Notes: a model not told the origin generated them from the letters alone. 64,000 nucleotides of DNA from CAVQXR01 sp963717955 (GCA_963717955.1 CAVQXR010000003.1:124001-188000); one strand, 5' to 3'. Positions 9,253 through 17,960 are shown, counted from the first letter of the stretch. Numbers and translations are program-made.

Positions 9253-10634
9253 GCATCGGGTCGCTCCGGGAGGTCGAGCTCCTCGCCGAGGTCGGCGAGG
9301 AGCGCCTAGCCGAGCTGGAGGCGGCCGGGGTCGAGAGACAGCTCGCTCCGGGGGAGATCCTGTTCCTCGAGGACGATCCGGCGACGTGCTTCATGTTTCT
9401 GCTCGAGGGCGAGCTCGAGACGACGAAAGCGGTGGGCGGCGACGAGGTCGTCGTGCAGCGGCACGTTCCCGGAGGGTACCTCGGCGCGATCGCGCTGCTG
9501 ACCGACACACCGTTCCGCGCATCCACGCGCGCCGTGAAGCCGTCTCGGGTGTTCTGCCTCGAGCCCGAGGCCTTTCACCGGCTCGTGCTCGAGGAGCCCA
9601 CGGTGCGGCGCGTCATCTTCCGGGTCTTCGCTCCGGTCATGCAGGGCCTTCAGGGCGTGTTCGCCCAGCGCGAGAAGCTTGTCGCTCTCGGCGGGCTTGC
9701 GGCCGGGCTGGCGCATGAGCTGAACAATCCGGCTGCGGCGGCCCGCCGTGCCGTGACGGATCTCGGCCGCGCGCTCCAGGCTCACGACTCGGCGCTCGAC
9801 GAGCTCGTGCTCGCCGGGCTCTCCCGCGAGCAGATGCACGCGATGCTCGAGGTGCGCCAGCGACTCGATCACTCCGCGGCGCGCGATCTCGACCCGCTCG
9901 AGGCGAGCGACCGCGAGCACAGGCTCGCCGTGCGGCTCTCCGAGCACGGCGTCGACGACGCGGCCTGGATGGCCGCCGTGCTCGTCCCCGCCGGCGTCGA
10001 CGACGCGTTGATCGACGACCTCGTCGCGCAGGTCGGAGAGGGCATCCTCCCCGTCGCTGTCCGCTGGCTGAGCGCACTCGCGCAGGCCCCGGTCCTGATC
10101 GAGACAGCGTCCGAGGCGACGGCCAGGATCTCGAGCCTGATCGATGCGGTGAAGAAGTACTCGTTCATGGACCAGGCGCCGCGCGGGGACGTCGACGTGA
10201 ACCAGGGGTTGACGAGCACGCTCACGATCCTCGGCCACAAGCTGAAGCAGGGCTCGATCACCGTCGAGCAGGATCTCGAGCCCCAGTTGCCCCTGATCCA
10301 GGCCTACGGCTCCGAGCTCAACCAGCTCTGGACGAACCTCATCGACAACGCGATCGACGCGCTCGACGGGAACGGGACGATCCGGGTGACGTCGAGACGC
10401 GACATCGATCGGATCGTGGTCGAGATCGCGGACGACGGGCCCGGGATCCCCGAGAAGGCGATGGCGCGGATCTTCGAGCCGTTCTTCACGACCAAGGAGG
10501 TCGGCAAGGGGACGGGCATCGGTCTCGACATCGCCCAGCGGATCGCGATCAAGCACCGCGGCGAGCTGACGGTGGAGTCCAGACCGGGCGAGACTCGCTT
10601 CAGCGTCCGCCTTCCGCTCCGGCTCGACGGCTGA
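9249..10634 (+). CDS. Cyclic nucleotide-binding-domain sensor histidine kinase
   Basis: 461 residues from GTG 9249. Residues 10-125 are a cNMP-binding fold (LFLEDDPATCFMFLLEGELE, then YLGAIALLTDTPFRAS). The dimerisation box has the phospho-acceptor H156 in GLAAGLAHELNNPAAAA. The ATPase domain shows the N box (LWTNLIDNAIDAL), G1 box (DDGPGIP) and G2 (GKGTGIGLDIAQRI). No membrane segment, so it is a soluble sensor. Its overlap with the fused response regulator/TrxR gene indicates a cognate two-component pair, with the reductase half likely setting redox state. The nucleotide ligand is not predictable. Confidence 0.94.
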   Translation: MSIGSLREVELLAEVGEERLAELEAAGVERQLAPGEILFLEDDPATCFMFLLEGELETTKAVGGDEVVVQRHVPGGYLGAIALLTDTPFRASTRAVKPSRVFCLEPEAFHRLVLEEPTVRRVIFRVFAPVMQGLQGVFAQREKLVALGGLAAGLAHELNNPAAAARRAVTDLGRALQAHDSALDELVLAGLSREQMHAMLEVRQRLDHSAARDLDPLEASDREHRLAVRLSEHGVDDAAWMAAVLVPAGVDDALIDDLVAQVGEGILPVAVRWLSALAQAPVLIETASEATARISSLIDAVKKYSFMDQAPRGDVDVNQGLTSTLTILGHKLKQGSITVEQDLEPQLPLIQAYGSELNQLWTNLIDNAIDALDGNGTIRVTSRRDIDRIVVEIADDGPGIPEKAMARIFEPFFTTKEVGKGTGIGLDIAQRIAIKHRGELTVESRPGETRFSVRLPLRLDG

Positions 10635-10639
10635 CCCGT

Positions 10640-11740
10640 CTACTCGCCCTCGCGCCAGGTGAGGACGAGCCGACGCTGCTCGGGCGTCTCGGGGGAGTCC
10701 CGGTGTCCGTCGGGCGTGTCGCGGCGAAGCTCGGCGACCCGGACGAGGGCCTGCTCGGGTGAGGCGCCCCGGCGAACGAGGTAGCAGCCGGCGATCGTTC
10801 CGACTCGGCCGACACCGCCGTAGCAGTGCACGTAGACCGTACGACCGGCTTCGAGGCTCCGGTCGATCGCGTCGAGAATCGCTGCCATCTGCGTCCGTTC
10901 GGGCACGCCACCGTCCGGAATCGGGTAGCGCACGTGCTCCGTCGGTGCGTGCTCGCCGCAGCGATGCTCTCCGCGCTCGAGGATCGGGGCGTAGGGCGTG
11001 AGCACGTGCTCGCCCTCCTCGGTCAGGTCGAGGAAGAGGTCGATGCCGGACCATGCGAGGCGGCGCAGATACCGGCGCCCGACGACCGGGTCGGCCGAAT
11101 ACGGGTACTCGCCCATGAGCAGCCGCCCCGGTACGAGCCAGTAGGAGTCGTCGAGTGGATGCGGGGCGGCTGCCACCTCGGCCTCGAGGATGGCCACCGT
11201 CCGCTCGAGCGCGTCGAGCTGCGGCTCGAGCCGCGGATCCTCCACATGTGGCCGCAGCCGGTGGACGAGTGCTCGGAAGTACCAGAGCGAGTCGCCGTCC
11301 GCGTCGAATCGCGCCCACAGCGACTCCCCGCTCGTGCGGTAGTCGAGCAGCAGGGATCGGGCATTGTGGAGCTTGTCGGCGACCGCGATTCGCAGCGCCG
11401 ACGGCGATGCGACGTCGATGTGGGCGATGTAGGCGCGCTTCCGGTCGCACCAAGGCAGCTCCTGCGTGCCGCGCTCCTCGCTGACCTCGTTCACGATCCC
11501 GGCGATCTCGGAGCCGAACCGGGCCTCGACCTCCTCGAGCTCGACGTCTCGGTCCTCGACAGCGTCGTGCAGGAGCGCGGCCATCGCCTCGGCCTCGGAG
11601 CCGCCGCTTTCGAGGACGAGCGAGGCGACCCCGAGCAGATGGCTGACGTAGGGGATGTCGCTTCCCTTGCGTAGGTGGCCCTCATGCGCCGCCAGCGCGA
11701 ACTCGAAGGCCGTGACGAAACGCGCTCCGAACTGCGTCAT
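10640..11740 (-). CDS. HD-domain phosphohydrolase fused to dual-specificity protein phosphatase
   Basis: 366 residues from ATG 11740; a 9-codon longer start exists but reads outside the domain. Residues 1-150 resemble the HD hydrolase of RelA/SpoT-type and HD_4 proteins (AHEGHLRKGSDIPYVSHLL, then H58-D59 in ALLHDAVED). Residues 200-360 form a cysteine phosphatase with the P-loop H-C306-YGGVGR312-VG (the CX5R signature) and an upstream FLDLTEEGE strand. HD domains cleave phosphate esters of nucleotides such as (p)ppGpp; the second domain dephosphorylates proteins or small phosphates. Convergent with the kinase gene, 5 bp apart. The pairing in one chain is unusual; both substrates are unknown. 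Confidence 0.87.
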   Translation of the reverse strand: MTQFGARFVTAFEFALAAHEGHLRKGSDIPYVSHLLGVASLVLESGGSEAEAMAALLHDAVEDRDVELEEVEARFGSEIAGIVNEVSEERGTQELPWCDRKRAYIAHIDVASPSALRIAVADKLHNARSLLLDYRTSGESLWARFDADGDSLWYFRALVHRLRPHVEDPRLEPQLDALERTVAILEAEVAAAPHPLDDSYWLVPGRLLMGEYPYSADPVVGRRYLRRLAWSGIDLFLDLTEEGEHVLTPYAPILERGEHRCGEHAPTEHVRYPIPDGGVPERTQMAAILDAIDRSLEAGRTVYVHCYGGVGRVGTIAGCYLVRRGASPEQALVRVAELRRDTPDGHRDSPETPEQRRLVLTWREGE

Positions 11741-11804
11741 GCGCCCGAGCGTACAGCGCGAGTCCACGTTCGGGCTGGAGCGTCCGGGCCGGTCAGGCGA
11801 GCGA

Positions 11805-12476
11805 TCAGTTCCGGCCGGGCCCGGCCGGACGAGGGGGGTCGATGGCCGGCATTCCCACGGGGTCGGGCGAGCCGGGGCCCCGGGCCCAGCGCGCCACGAC
11901 GCCCTTCACGTCGAGCCGCTCGGCAGCGTCCAGCGCCTTGCTCGCGGCCGAGGCGGTGTCCCGCCCGAGAGCGCCGCGGAAGATCCACCGGCGGACGAGG
12001 CGTCCGGCGGCCGGACGCGGAGCGGAGAGGTCGGGTGGGCGCTTTGGCCGGAGGTAGAGCTCGATCGCGAGCCTCTTGACGAGGGCGCGATCGGCCGGCT
12101 GTCCGGTCTCGAGCTCGATCCGGTGGGCGAGCAGGGACGCGAGGGCCTGCACCTCGCGGACGCCGGTGCGCACCGCGATCGCGACGGAGATCGTGGTCGA
12201 CGCGACGAGCGCCCACGGGAGATGCGTCCACCGGGCGCCCCGTGCGGCGATCCGCAGCACGGGAACGGCGAGCACGACGACACGCTGCACCTGGTCGGCG
12301 AGGCCTTCGGCTTGCTCGTCTGCGGCGAGGAGGCGCCTCCCCTCGGCCGCGGAGGTGACCGGAGACGGTGACATGAGGACGCGATCCAGGGCCTGGTCGT
12401 ACAGGGACGTGACGGCGCGGCCGAGCGCGTCGACCGCCGCGGCCGGGCCGCCCGCTCGACCGGAGTCAGGCCGCAT
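11805..12476 (-). CDS. Conserved-looking hypothetical protein with one or two hydrophobic segments
   Basis: 223 residues. Features: a hydrophobic stretch around residues 64-75 (VVVLAVPVLRIA), another around 88-101 (WALVASTTISVAIAV), then a basic helical C-terminal half ending in a Pro/Gly tail. I do not recognise a family. Codon use matches the neighbours and its start overlaps the end of the hydrolase gene by 11 bases, so it probably is translated from the same transcript. A membrane-associated helper is possible. Confidence 0.78.
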   Translation of the reverse strand: MRPDSGRAGGPAAAVDALGRAVTSLYDQALDRVLMSPSPVTSAAEGRRLLAADEQAEGLADQVQRVVVLAVPVLRIAARGARWTHLPWALVASTTISVAIAVRTGVREVQALASLLAHRIELETGQPADRALVKRLAIELYLRPKRPPDLSAPRPAAGRLVRRWIFRGALGRDTASAASKALDAAERLDVKGVVARWARGPGSPDPVGMPAIDPPRPAGPGRN

Positions 12477-13353
12477 CGGGGCGCCCGTCGAACTCGCGCA
12501 GAAACCCCTCGACGGTCGCCGCGTAGAGCTCGGGCTCCTCGAGGTGCGCGCAGTGTGAGGAGCTCTCGAAGACGATCATCCGCGCGTCGGCGACGCCGTC
12601 TCGGATGGTCTCGGAGCAGGCCGGCGTGATCTCGTCGTAGCGTCCGCAGGTGACGAGCGTCGGCACGGTGATCCGTGCGAGATCGGCCGTGCGGTTCCAG
12701 GTGCGTAGGGTGCCGATGACGTCGAACTCGGTGGGGCCGTTCATGGTCAGGTACACCTGGTTGCCGTCGAGCGTCTCCGCCGTCCGCACGAACGCATCGG
12801 GCCACGGGTCGAGCCGGCAGACGTGCCGGCGGTAGAACTCCATGACGGCCTCGGCGTACGCCGGGCTGTCGTACTCGCCGCGCTCCCCGAGCTCGATCAG
12901 CGTCGTGCGCGCCGGCTCGGGCAGCTCCCCGATCAGCCTCCTCGCCTCGGCCGTGAACTGCGGCAGGCTGGCCGACGTGGAGGCCAGCACGAGACCCGCG
13001 ATCCCGCGGGGGGCGCGGCACATGTAGTCGATCGCAAGCCAGCCGCCCCATGACTGCCCGAGCAGGTGGCAGCGCTCGAGGCCGAGCGCGCGCCTCACCT
13101 GATCGACCTCCTCGACGAAGCGGTCGATCGTCCACAGCGACACGTCGTCGGGCGCATCCGAGCGCCCGCAGCCGAGCTGGTCGTAGACGACGGTGCGGCG
13201 GTGCTCGGCGATCGCGTCGGCGAGCGGCTCCACGTAGTAGCTGGCTGCGCCGGGCCCGCCGTGGAGAATCAGCAGCGGCGTCCGCTCGCCGGCGCCCTCG
13301 CTCCGGTACCAGACGCGGCCACCCGTGACCTCGACGAAGCCCTCCTCGCGCAC
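12466..13353 (-). CDS. Alpha/beta hydrolase, proline iminopeptidase-like
   Basis: 295 residues from GTG 13353; the longer frame to 13503 adds a low-complexity basic stretch unlike the family. The hydrolase shows the oxyanion HGGPG motif (LLILHGGPGAASYYVEPLAD), the nucleophile elbow GQSWGG, an Asp in the PTLVTCGRYDEITP strand and the catalytic His in SSHCAHLEEPELY. HGGPG plus GQSWGG is typical of peptidase family S33 (proline iminopeptidase and tricorn-interacting aminopeptidase F1). Cytoplasmic; no signal peptide. Substrate is likely a small peptide or amide. Confidence 0.92.
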   Translation of the reverse strand: MREEGFVEVTGGRVWYRSEGAGERTPLLILHGGPGAASYYVEPLADAIAEHRRTVVYDQLGCGRSDAPDDVSLWTIDRFVEEVDQVRRALGLERCHLLGQSWGGWLAIDYMCRAPRGIAGLVLASTSASLPQFTAEARRLIGELPEPARTTLIELGERGEYDSPAYAEAVMEFYRRHVCRLDPWPDAFVRTAETLDGNQVYLTMNGPTEFDVIGTLRTWNRTADLARITVPTLVTCGRYDEITPACSETIRDGVADARMIVFESSSHCAHLEEPELYAATVEGFLREFDGRPDAA

Positions 13354-13384
13354 CGCGACACCGTAGCAGCCGGTTCCGGGTCGG

Positions 13385-13714
13385 CTAGACCGCCTCTGGC
13401 CCCGCGCTGAGCACGACGTCGAACTCGAGCAGCGCAGAGCCGGTGCCGACCGGCTCCTGCCCCCCGTGCCCGGGTCGGTCGGCATGGCCCCGACGGAACG
13501 CACTGCTCTCCCGCCACGCCTGGAAGGTCTCCTCCGATTCCCACCGCGTGTACACGAAGTAGCGGCGCTCGTCGCCGCCGGTCGGGCGAAGCAGCTCGAA
13601 GCCGAGGAAGCCCGGCGCCCGCTCGACCTCGCCGAGTCGCTGCGCGAACCGCTCCTCGAGCGCGGGGCCGCGCCCCTCGGGGACGTCGATCGCGTTGATC
13701 CTGACGACGCTCAT
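13385..13714 (-). CDS. Antibiotic biosynthesis monooxygenase (ABM) domain protein
   Basis: 109 residues with a strong ribosome binding site (AGGAGG) just before the ATG. The ABM dimeric alpha/beta-barrel signature is clear: FAQRLGEVERAPGFLGFELL, then YFVYTRWESEETFQAWRES. Members include heme-degrading and quinol monooxygenases; the N-terminal INAIDVPEG and C-terminal extension resemble the heme-degrading branch, but the identity is not decisive. It lies 31 bases upstream of the hydrolase on the same strand, possibly co-transcribed. Confidence 0.9.
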   Translation of the reverse strand: MSVVRINAIDVPEGRGPALEERFAQRLGEVERAPGFLGFELLRPTGGDERRYFVYTRWESEETFQAWRESSAFRRGHADRPGHGGQEPVGTGSALLEFDVVLSAGPEAV

Positions 13715-13759
13715 ATCGCCTCCTGCGCTGCTCCGTTTCGGCCCGCCTGCGCGTCTCGG

Positions 13760-13972
13760 CTATCTCGTCCTCGGCCGGGCCGCCGGCTCGGACGTGCTGA
13801 GGTCGTGGACAACCGCAGCGGCCGCGAGCTTCTGCACCGACGCGACGCCGCGCATGCACGCCTGCTTGGTCGCGTAGCGCTGGCTCGTCGCCACGATCTG
13901 GCCGTTCGTCGAGATGAGGTTGAAGTGGAACTCGCCCTTTCTGCTCTTCCGGATCACGAACTTCCCGGGCAC
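13760..13972 (-). CDS. DUF1508/YegP-family small protein
   Basis: 70 residues from GTG 13972, preceded by a near-perfect ribosome binding site (GGAAAGGAGG). Shows the single YegP repeat: FVIRKSRKGEFHFNL, then NGQIVATSQRYATKQACMRG and ASVQKLA. YegP-like proteins are small, stress-associated and of unknown biochemical role. A longer frame exists upstream but has no coding character. The tail after residue 55 is not conserved in the family. Confidence 0.87.
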   Translation of the reverse strand: MPGKFVIRKSRKGEFHFNLISTNGQIVATSQRYATKQACMRGVASVQKLAAAAVVHDLSTSEPAARPRTR

Positions 13973-14195
13973 TGCGCCTCCTTTCCAGGGAATTGACCTG
14001 CCGAACACCACCGTATGCGCCGGAGCGGCTGTCGGACGGAATCGCCGGGTGGAGGCCGCCGTCAGGGGCGACCGCAAGATCCCGCGACGGGGTCGATCGC
14101 GTCGTGGGCGTAGGTCAGCGGCATCGCGCACGAGGCGAGCCGAGCGGGCGAACCGGCGCATCAGAGCTGGTGCCAGGCACGTGCCAGGCACGGGG

Positions 14196-15125
14196 TCACC
14201 GGACGTCCGGGAGCTCGAGCGCCGCGAGATGCTCGTCGAGCAGGCGCAGCGACGTCTCGCCGAAGCGCTCCGCCGGCTGGCGCAGATGGGCACGGGTGAG
14301 GACACCACGGCGGACGAGCACGTGCTTCGCGCAGGCGTTGAAGTGGTCGATCGAGTGCTGGATCTCGAACAGGAGCATCGGCAGCACGCGCCCGAACAGC
14401 TCGTCCGCCCGAGCGTGATCGCCGCCCGCCTCGATCTCGTATGCCTGGACGAGCAGGTCGACGAGGTCGACGCCGGGGATGAGCCCGGCGGCGCCTGCTC
14501 GCAGGCTGTCGAGCTGGTAGATGCCGGCATCACCGCCCCAGACGCTGAACCCGTCTCCGAGCACGGCGATCCAGGTCGACAGCTCGGCCGGGCCGGCCTC
14601 GAGCTTCACGATGCGGACGTTCGGCGCCCGCTCGGCAACCCGCAGCACCGTGTCGATGCCGACCGCCTGCCCGAGGTAGGCGGGTGCGTCCTGGATCAAC
14701 ACCGGGATCGAGACGCTCGAGGCGACGCCGACGAAGTAGTCGGCGAGCGCGCTGCCGCCGAGCTTCGCCGAGACCGGCGCCGGCAGCACCACGCAGCTCG
14801 CGCCCGCGTTCTCCGCGAAGGCCGCGAGCTCGCGCGACGCGCGCAGGCTCTCCGCGCCCGCGCCGACGAACACCGGCACCCGGCCGGCGGCCTCCTCCAC
14901 GATTGCGATGGTGAGCGCCCTGCGCTCCGCACCGCTCAGCTTCAGCACCTCCCCGGCGAGCCCGAAGGCGACCAGCCCGTGGGCGCCGGCGTCGATCGCG
15001 AACCGAACCACCCGCCGCTGTGCCTCGAGGTCGACGGCCTCCTCGTCATCGAACGGGGTGCACAGCGCGGGGTAGATGCCTCGCCAGGAAGCGATGTCGA
15101 CTGCCGGAGCCGTGAGCCCCTCCAG
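14196..15125 (-). CDS. Dihydrodipicolinate synthase/N-acetylneuraminate lyase family aldolase, start unclear
   Basis: The TIM-barrel DapA family is evident: HGLVAFGLAGEVLKLS in place of GxxGE, a YxxxP-like PVLIQDAPAY segment, the Schiff-base Lys in VRIVKLEAG, and the SVWGGDAG loop. The first usual start codon (GTG 15011) would delete the first beta strand, yet the same open frame continues upstream with clear family sequence (WRGIYPALCTPFDDEEAVDL). No ATG, GTG or TTG precedes it before the stop at 15153-15155. I end the feature at a CTG (15125) as a compromise; a nearby sequencing error is equally likely. Catalyses aldol cleavage or condensation with pyruvate; substrate unknown. Confidence 0.83.
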   Translation of the reverse strand: MEGLTAPAVDIASWRGIYPALCTPFDDEEAVDLEAQRRVVRFAIDAGAHGLVAFGLAGEVLKLSGAERRALTIAIVEEAAGRVPVFVGAGAESLRASRELAAFAENAGASCVVLPAPVSAKLGGSALADYFVGVASSVSIPVLIQDAPAYLGQAVGIDTVLRVAERAPNVRIVKLEAGPAELSTWIAVLGDGFSVWGGDAGIYQLDSLRAGAAGLIPGVDLVDLLVQAYEIEAGGDHARADELFGRVLPMLLFEIQHSIDHFNACAKHVLVRRGVLTRAHLRQPAERFGETSLRLLDEHLAALELPDVR

Positions 15126-15280
15126 GTGGCCGCGAGCGGGGTGAGCAGCGTATCACCGGGGATCGTGCGTGGGGCGCTCCCGGCCGGCGAGGCGCGAACG
15201 GACCCGGCGCCCGATCTCACCCGGGAGCGCGCCGGCGATGAGGATCGCCGGCCTGCCAGGATGTGACGACAGGAACGATC

Positions 15281-15433
15281 GTGCTGATCACGGCCATCGT
15301 CATCGTCGTCATCACGGCCGTCGGGCTAGCCGTCTGGTTCGGTCTGCTCCTCTGGGCTGCTCGGGAGGACGGACGGGACGACCGGCGGGCGCGCGAGGGC
15401 GGACGCGCTCGCAGACGCAGACGCAGCAGATGA
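15281..15433 (+). CDS. Small single-span membrane protein
   Basis: 50 residues from GTG 15281 with AGGAA about five bases upstream. Residues 2-26 are one hydrophobic helix (ITAIVIVVITAVGLAVWFGL) followed by an acidic-then-Arg-rich tail ending in RARRRRRSR. The positive tail suggests an N-out/C-in orientation. It precedes the 111-residue gene on the same strand by 69 bases. No family recognised; such small membrane proteins are often regulatory. Confidence 0.5.
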   Translation: MLITAIVIVVITAVGLAVWFGLLLWAAREDGRDDRRAREGGRARRRRRSR

Positions 15434-15502
15434 CCGGCTGCAGCGTGGCTGTCGCCGCCGCCCGAGCTGGCATATGCTGAGCGGGCTCCGCCGGCACACA
15501 CC

Positions 15503-15838
15503 ATGGTCACCGTCAACGTCACCCACCGCGTCTCGTCCGTCCAGGTCGACGTCGTCATCGAGCTGGACGTGCAGAACTACCACGACATCGTCAAGAAGGA
15601 GAAAGGCGGGCTCGTGGGCATGTTCGCGGGGCTCGAAGCCGTTCGCGAGCGGGTGGACACGACGGTCCACGACAAGATCAAGGCCTCGGTCGAGGCGGGC
15701 CTCGAGGAGCGCGTCCGGCCCGAGCTCGTCGAGCGCCTTCGCGAGAGCGTCCACGCGTCGCTCACGAAGAGCCTCTCCGAAGAGCTGGAGAAGAACGGCG
15801 TCGAGGCGGACGTCCAGGTCACGGTCGACGCGAGATAG
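15503..15838 (+). CDS. Hypothetical 111-residue helical protein
   Basis: A compact protein with a beta-rich start (VTVNVTHRVSSVQVDVVIEL) and a long charged helical middle with heptad-like spacing (IKASVEAGLEERVRPELVER), then a short beta-like tail. I do not recognise a family. Codon use and third-position GC are typical. The helical part suggests oligomerisation. It follows the small membrane protein and could work with it. Confidence 0.75.
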   Translation: MVTVNVTHRVSSVQVDVVIELDVQNYHDIVKKEKGGLVGMFAGLEAVRERVDTTVHDKIKASVEAGLEERVRPELVERLRESVHASLTKSLSEELEKNGVEADVQVTVDAR

Positions 15839-15909
15839 CGCCTGCCGCGCCCATCGTCAACGACGCCCGCGGCCACGAGGATCACTGAGGCAGGAGGCTG
15901 CGCCTTCGC

Positions 15910-16671
15910 TCAGATCCCGACGAGCTCGGCACCGCCGTTGATCGGGATCGTCTGGCCGGTGATGAACCCGGCCTCGTCCGAGGCGAGGAACGCGACCAGG
16001 TAGCTCACCTCCTCGGGCTCGGCCATCCGGCCGATGGGAATCGGGTAGAGCTCGAGCTCCCGCTCCGGGTCGGGCACCATACGCGTCCTGATCGAGCCCG
16101 GGGTGATCGCGTTCACGCAGATGCCGTACCGGGCGAGCTCCCTCGCCGCGTTCTTGGCGAAGCCGAGAAGGGCGGACTTCGCGGAGACGTACGAGTACGA
16201 GTGGCCGGGGCCAACCTGCCCCCACTGTGACGAGATGACGACGATGCGCCCGGCCGGGCTCCGCTTCAGATGCGGGACGGCCGCGCGGCAGAGGTTGCGT
16301 GCTCCGTCGAGGTTGACGGCGAGCATCCGCTGCCACTCGCCGTCGTCGGTGTCCGCGAGCAGCGTCTCGTCGTTGATCAGGCCGGCGTTCGAGACGACGA
16401 TGTCGAGGCGACCCCACTCGGCCGCGGTTCGCTCGACCGCCTCCTCGACCGCGTCGCGGTCGGTGACGTCCACGGCAAACGAGAGAGCCTGCCCGCCCAG
16501 GTCGCGCAGTTCCCCGGCGACCGCCGCCGCGACGTCGCCGTCGAGGTCGAGCGCGGCGACCAAGGCTCCGCGGCGCCCGAGCTCGAGGCAGTGGGTCCGG
16601 CCCATGCCGCGCCCGGCGCCGGTGACGATCGCCACCCGGTCCTCGAGGCTCCAGAGCGGCCGCTCCGGCAT
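15910..16671 (-). CDS. Short-chain dehydrogenase/reductase
   Basis: 253 residues of the classical SDR type: cofactor motif TGAGRGMG, an acidic residue at the end of beta-2 (LDLDGD) favouring NAD over NADP, VSNAGLIND, catalytic Ser in ISSQWGQ, and Y-x-x-x-K in YSYVSAKSALLG. It ends with PINGGAELVG. Last gene of the minus-strand run from 21016 to 15910; only three bases separate it from the VOC gene. Likely oxidises or reduces a hydroxyl/keto group in the same catabolic route. Confidence 0.95.
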   Translation of the reverse strand: MPERPLWSLEDRVAIVTGAGRGMGRTHCLELGRRGALVAALDLDGDVAAAVAGELRDLGGQALSFAVDVTDRDAVEEAVERTAAEWGRLDIVVSNAGLINDETLLADTDDGEWQRMLAVNLDGARNLCRAAVPHLKRSPAGRIVVISSQWGQVGPGHSYSYVSAKSALLGFAKNAARELARYGICVNAITPGSIRTRMVPDPERELELYPIPIGRMAEPEEVSYLVAFLASDEAGFITGQTIPINGGAELVGI

Positions 16672-16674
16672 CCG

Positions 16675-17091
16675 CTACCGGGCCTTGTGGGGCTCGGTGA
16701 CGTAGAGCATGTTGCCTTCGGGGTCGTAGAGCGGGCGGTAGCGGTACCACGTTCCGGACGGATGCTCCCAGGCGATGGCCTCGTCGCTCGCCCACTCCAC
16801 CGTGCCGTCGAGCGCCGCCACGGCCTCGTCGAGATCGCCGACCTCGAAGGCGAACGAGTCGAAACCGGGGGCGTTCTCCGGATTGACCGGGGTGCGGCGC
16901 GGCTCGTGCTGGCCCCGCTCGGACTTGAAGATGTAGATCGTGAGGTTCCCCGCCTCGATCGACGCCCACTCCTCCTCTGGGACGTACGGCAGGAAGAACG
17001 GGAGCCCGAGCGTCCCGTGATAGAAGTCGACCATCGCGCCGACGTCCTTGCACAGGATGTCCAGGTTGTCGATCCGCTTGAGCGCGAGCAC
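16675..17091 (-). CDS. VOC-family (glyoxalase/dioxygenase) protein
   Basis: 138 residues with a two-module vicinal-oxygen-chelate fold: LKRIDNLDILCKDVGAMVDF, then GLPFFLPYVPEEEWAS and the C-terminal RPLYDPEGNMLYVTEP. The first metal ligand position (normally His) is Asn/Asp here, so metal binding may be altered. In the operon it sits between a polysaccharide deacetylase-like hydrolase and an SDR, so isomerase, lyase or ring-cleaving roles are possible. Confidence 0.9.
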   Translation of the reverse strand: MLALKRIDNLDILCKDVGAMVDFYHGTLGLPFFLPYVPEEEWASIEAGNLTIYIFKSERGQHEPRRTPVNPENAPGFDSFAFEVGDLDEAVAALDGTVEWASDEAIAWEHPSGTWYRYRPLYDPEGNMLYVTEPHKAR

Positions 17092-17117
17092 GTCGTCCTC
17101 CTACGGGGTCGGGGGCA

Positions 17118-17960
17118 TCAACGAGGGTGTGCGCCGGCACCGAGGCGCCCACGGGCGTGGGCGGCGATCTCGTCGAGACGGCCGAACCAGACGTCGCCGT
17201 CCGCCGCGATCTCCTCGACCAGCGATTCGAGCTGCGCGAACCGGTAGCCGCGTCCGATCACCTCCGGATGCATCGTGAAGGTGACGTGCCGCCCTTCGGC
17301 GCGGGCCGACCGGTACTCCCCGGCCCACGAGGCCCGCAGCTCCTGCGCGCTCGCAACGTTCCCGCCGAGGTCGATCGACCAGCCGAAATGCGGCCAGTCG
17401 TCGAGCGACCAGTGGATGGGGAGCTCGAGGATCTCGTGCCCGTCGTGGCGCTCCAGGTAGGGGCGGTCGTCGCCCATGCAGCTCGAGTCGTAGGCGAACC
17501 CGTGCTCGAGCAGCAGCGCGAACGTCTCCGGGGTCAGCTCCCATGCCGGTGAGCGGTACCCGACCGGTCGCGGCGCGCCGGCCGCGTCGAGCGCCGCGAA
17601 GCCGCGTTCGATCTCCTCCCGCTGCTCGTCCGGCGACACCTTGTCGGTTCGCAGGTGGATGTGGCCGTGGTGGGCGATCTCGTGCCCGCCGTCGAGGATC
17701 GTCTGGACGAGCCCCGGATGCCCCGCTGCCGTGTGGCCCGGGACGAAGAACGTCGCGGAGATGCCATGGCGCTCGAGCAGGCCGAGAATCCGCGGCATGC
17801 CGCGGGTGACGCCGAACCGGCCCTCCGAGAGGGTGGAGAGGCGCCTCGCGTAGTTCGGGCTATCGCCCAGGAACCCCGACTCCGCGTCGACGTCGAACGT
17901 CAGCGAGACCGCGACACGCTTGCCCTCCGGCCAGGCCCAGCCTCCGGACGGGTCGCTCAT
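17118..17960 (-). CDS. Polysaccharide deacetylase-like hydrolase (PuuE-type)
   Basis: 280 residues of the NodB/carbohydrate esterase 4 fold: catalytic Asp motif SLTFDVDAES, ISATFFVPGHTAAGHP, metal His pair in GHEIAHHGHIHL, and GYRSPAWELTPETF. The motif set matches allantoinase-like PuuE and peptidoglycan deacetylase-related cytoplasmic enzymes, which cleave cyclic or linear amides. No signal peptide, arguing against cell-wall action. Its start overlaps the stop of the Rieske gene (ATGA), so the two are translationally coupled. Confidence 0.93.
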   Translation of the reverse strand: MSDPSGGWAWPEGKRVAVSLTFDVDAESGFLGDSPNYARRLSTLSEGRFGVTRGMPRILGLLERHGISATFFVPGHTAAGHPGLVQTILDGGHEIAHHGHIHLRTDKVSPDEQREEIERGFAALDAAGAPRPVGYRSPAWELTPETFALLLEHGFAYDSSCMGDDRPYLERHDGHEILELPIHWSLDDWPHFGWSIDLGGNVASAQELRASWAGEYRSARAEGRHVTFTMHPEVIGRGYRFAQLESLVEEIAADGDVWFGRLDEIAAHARGRLGAGAHPR

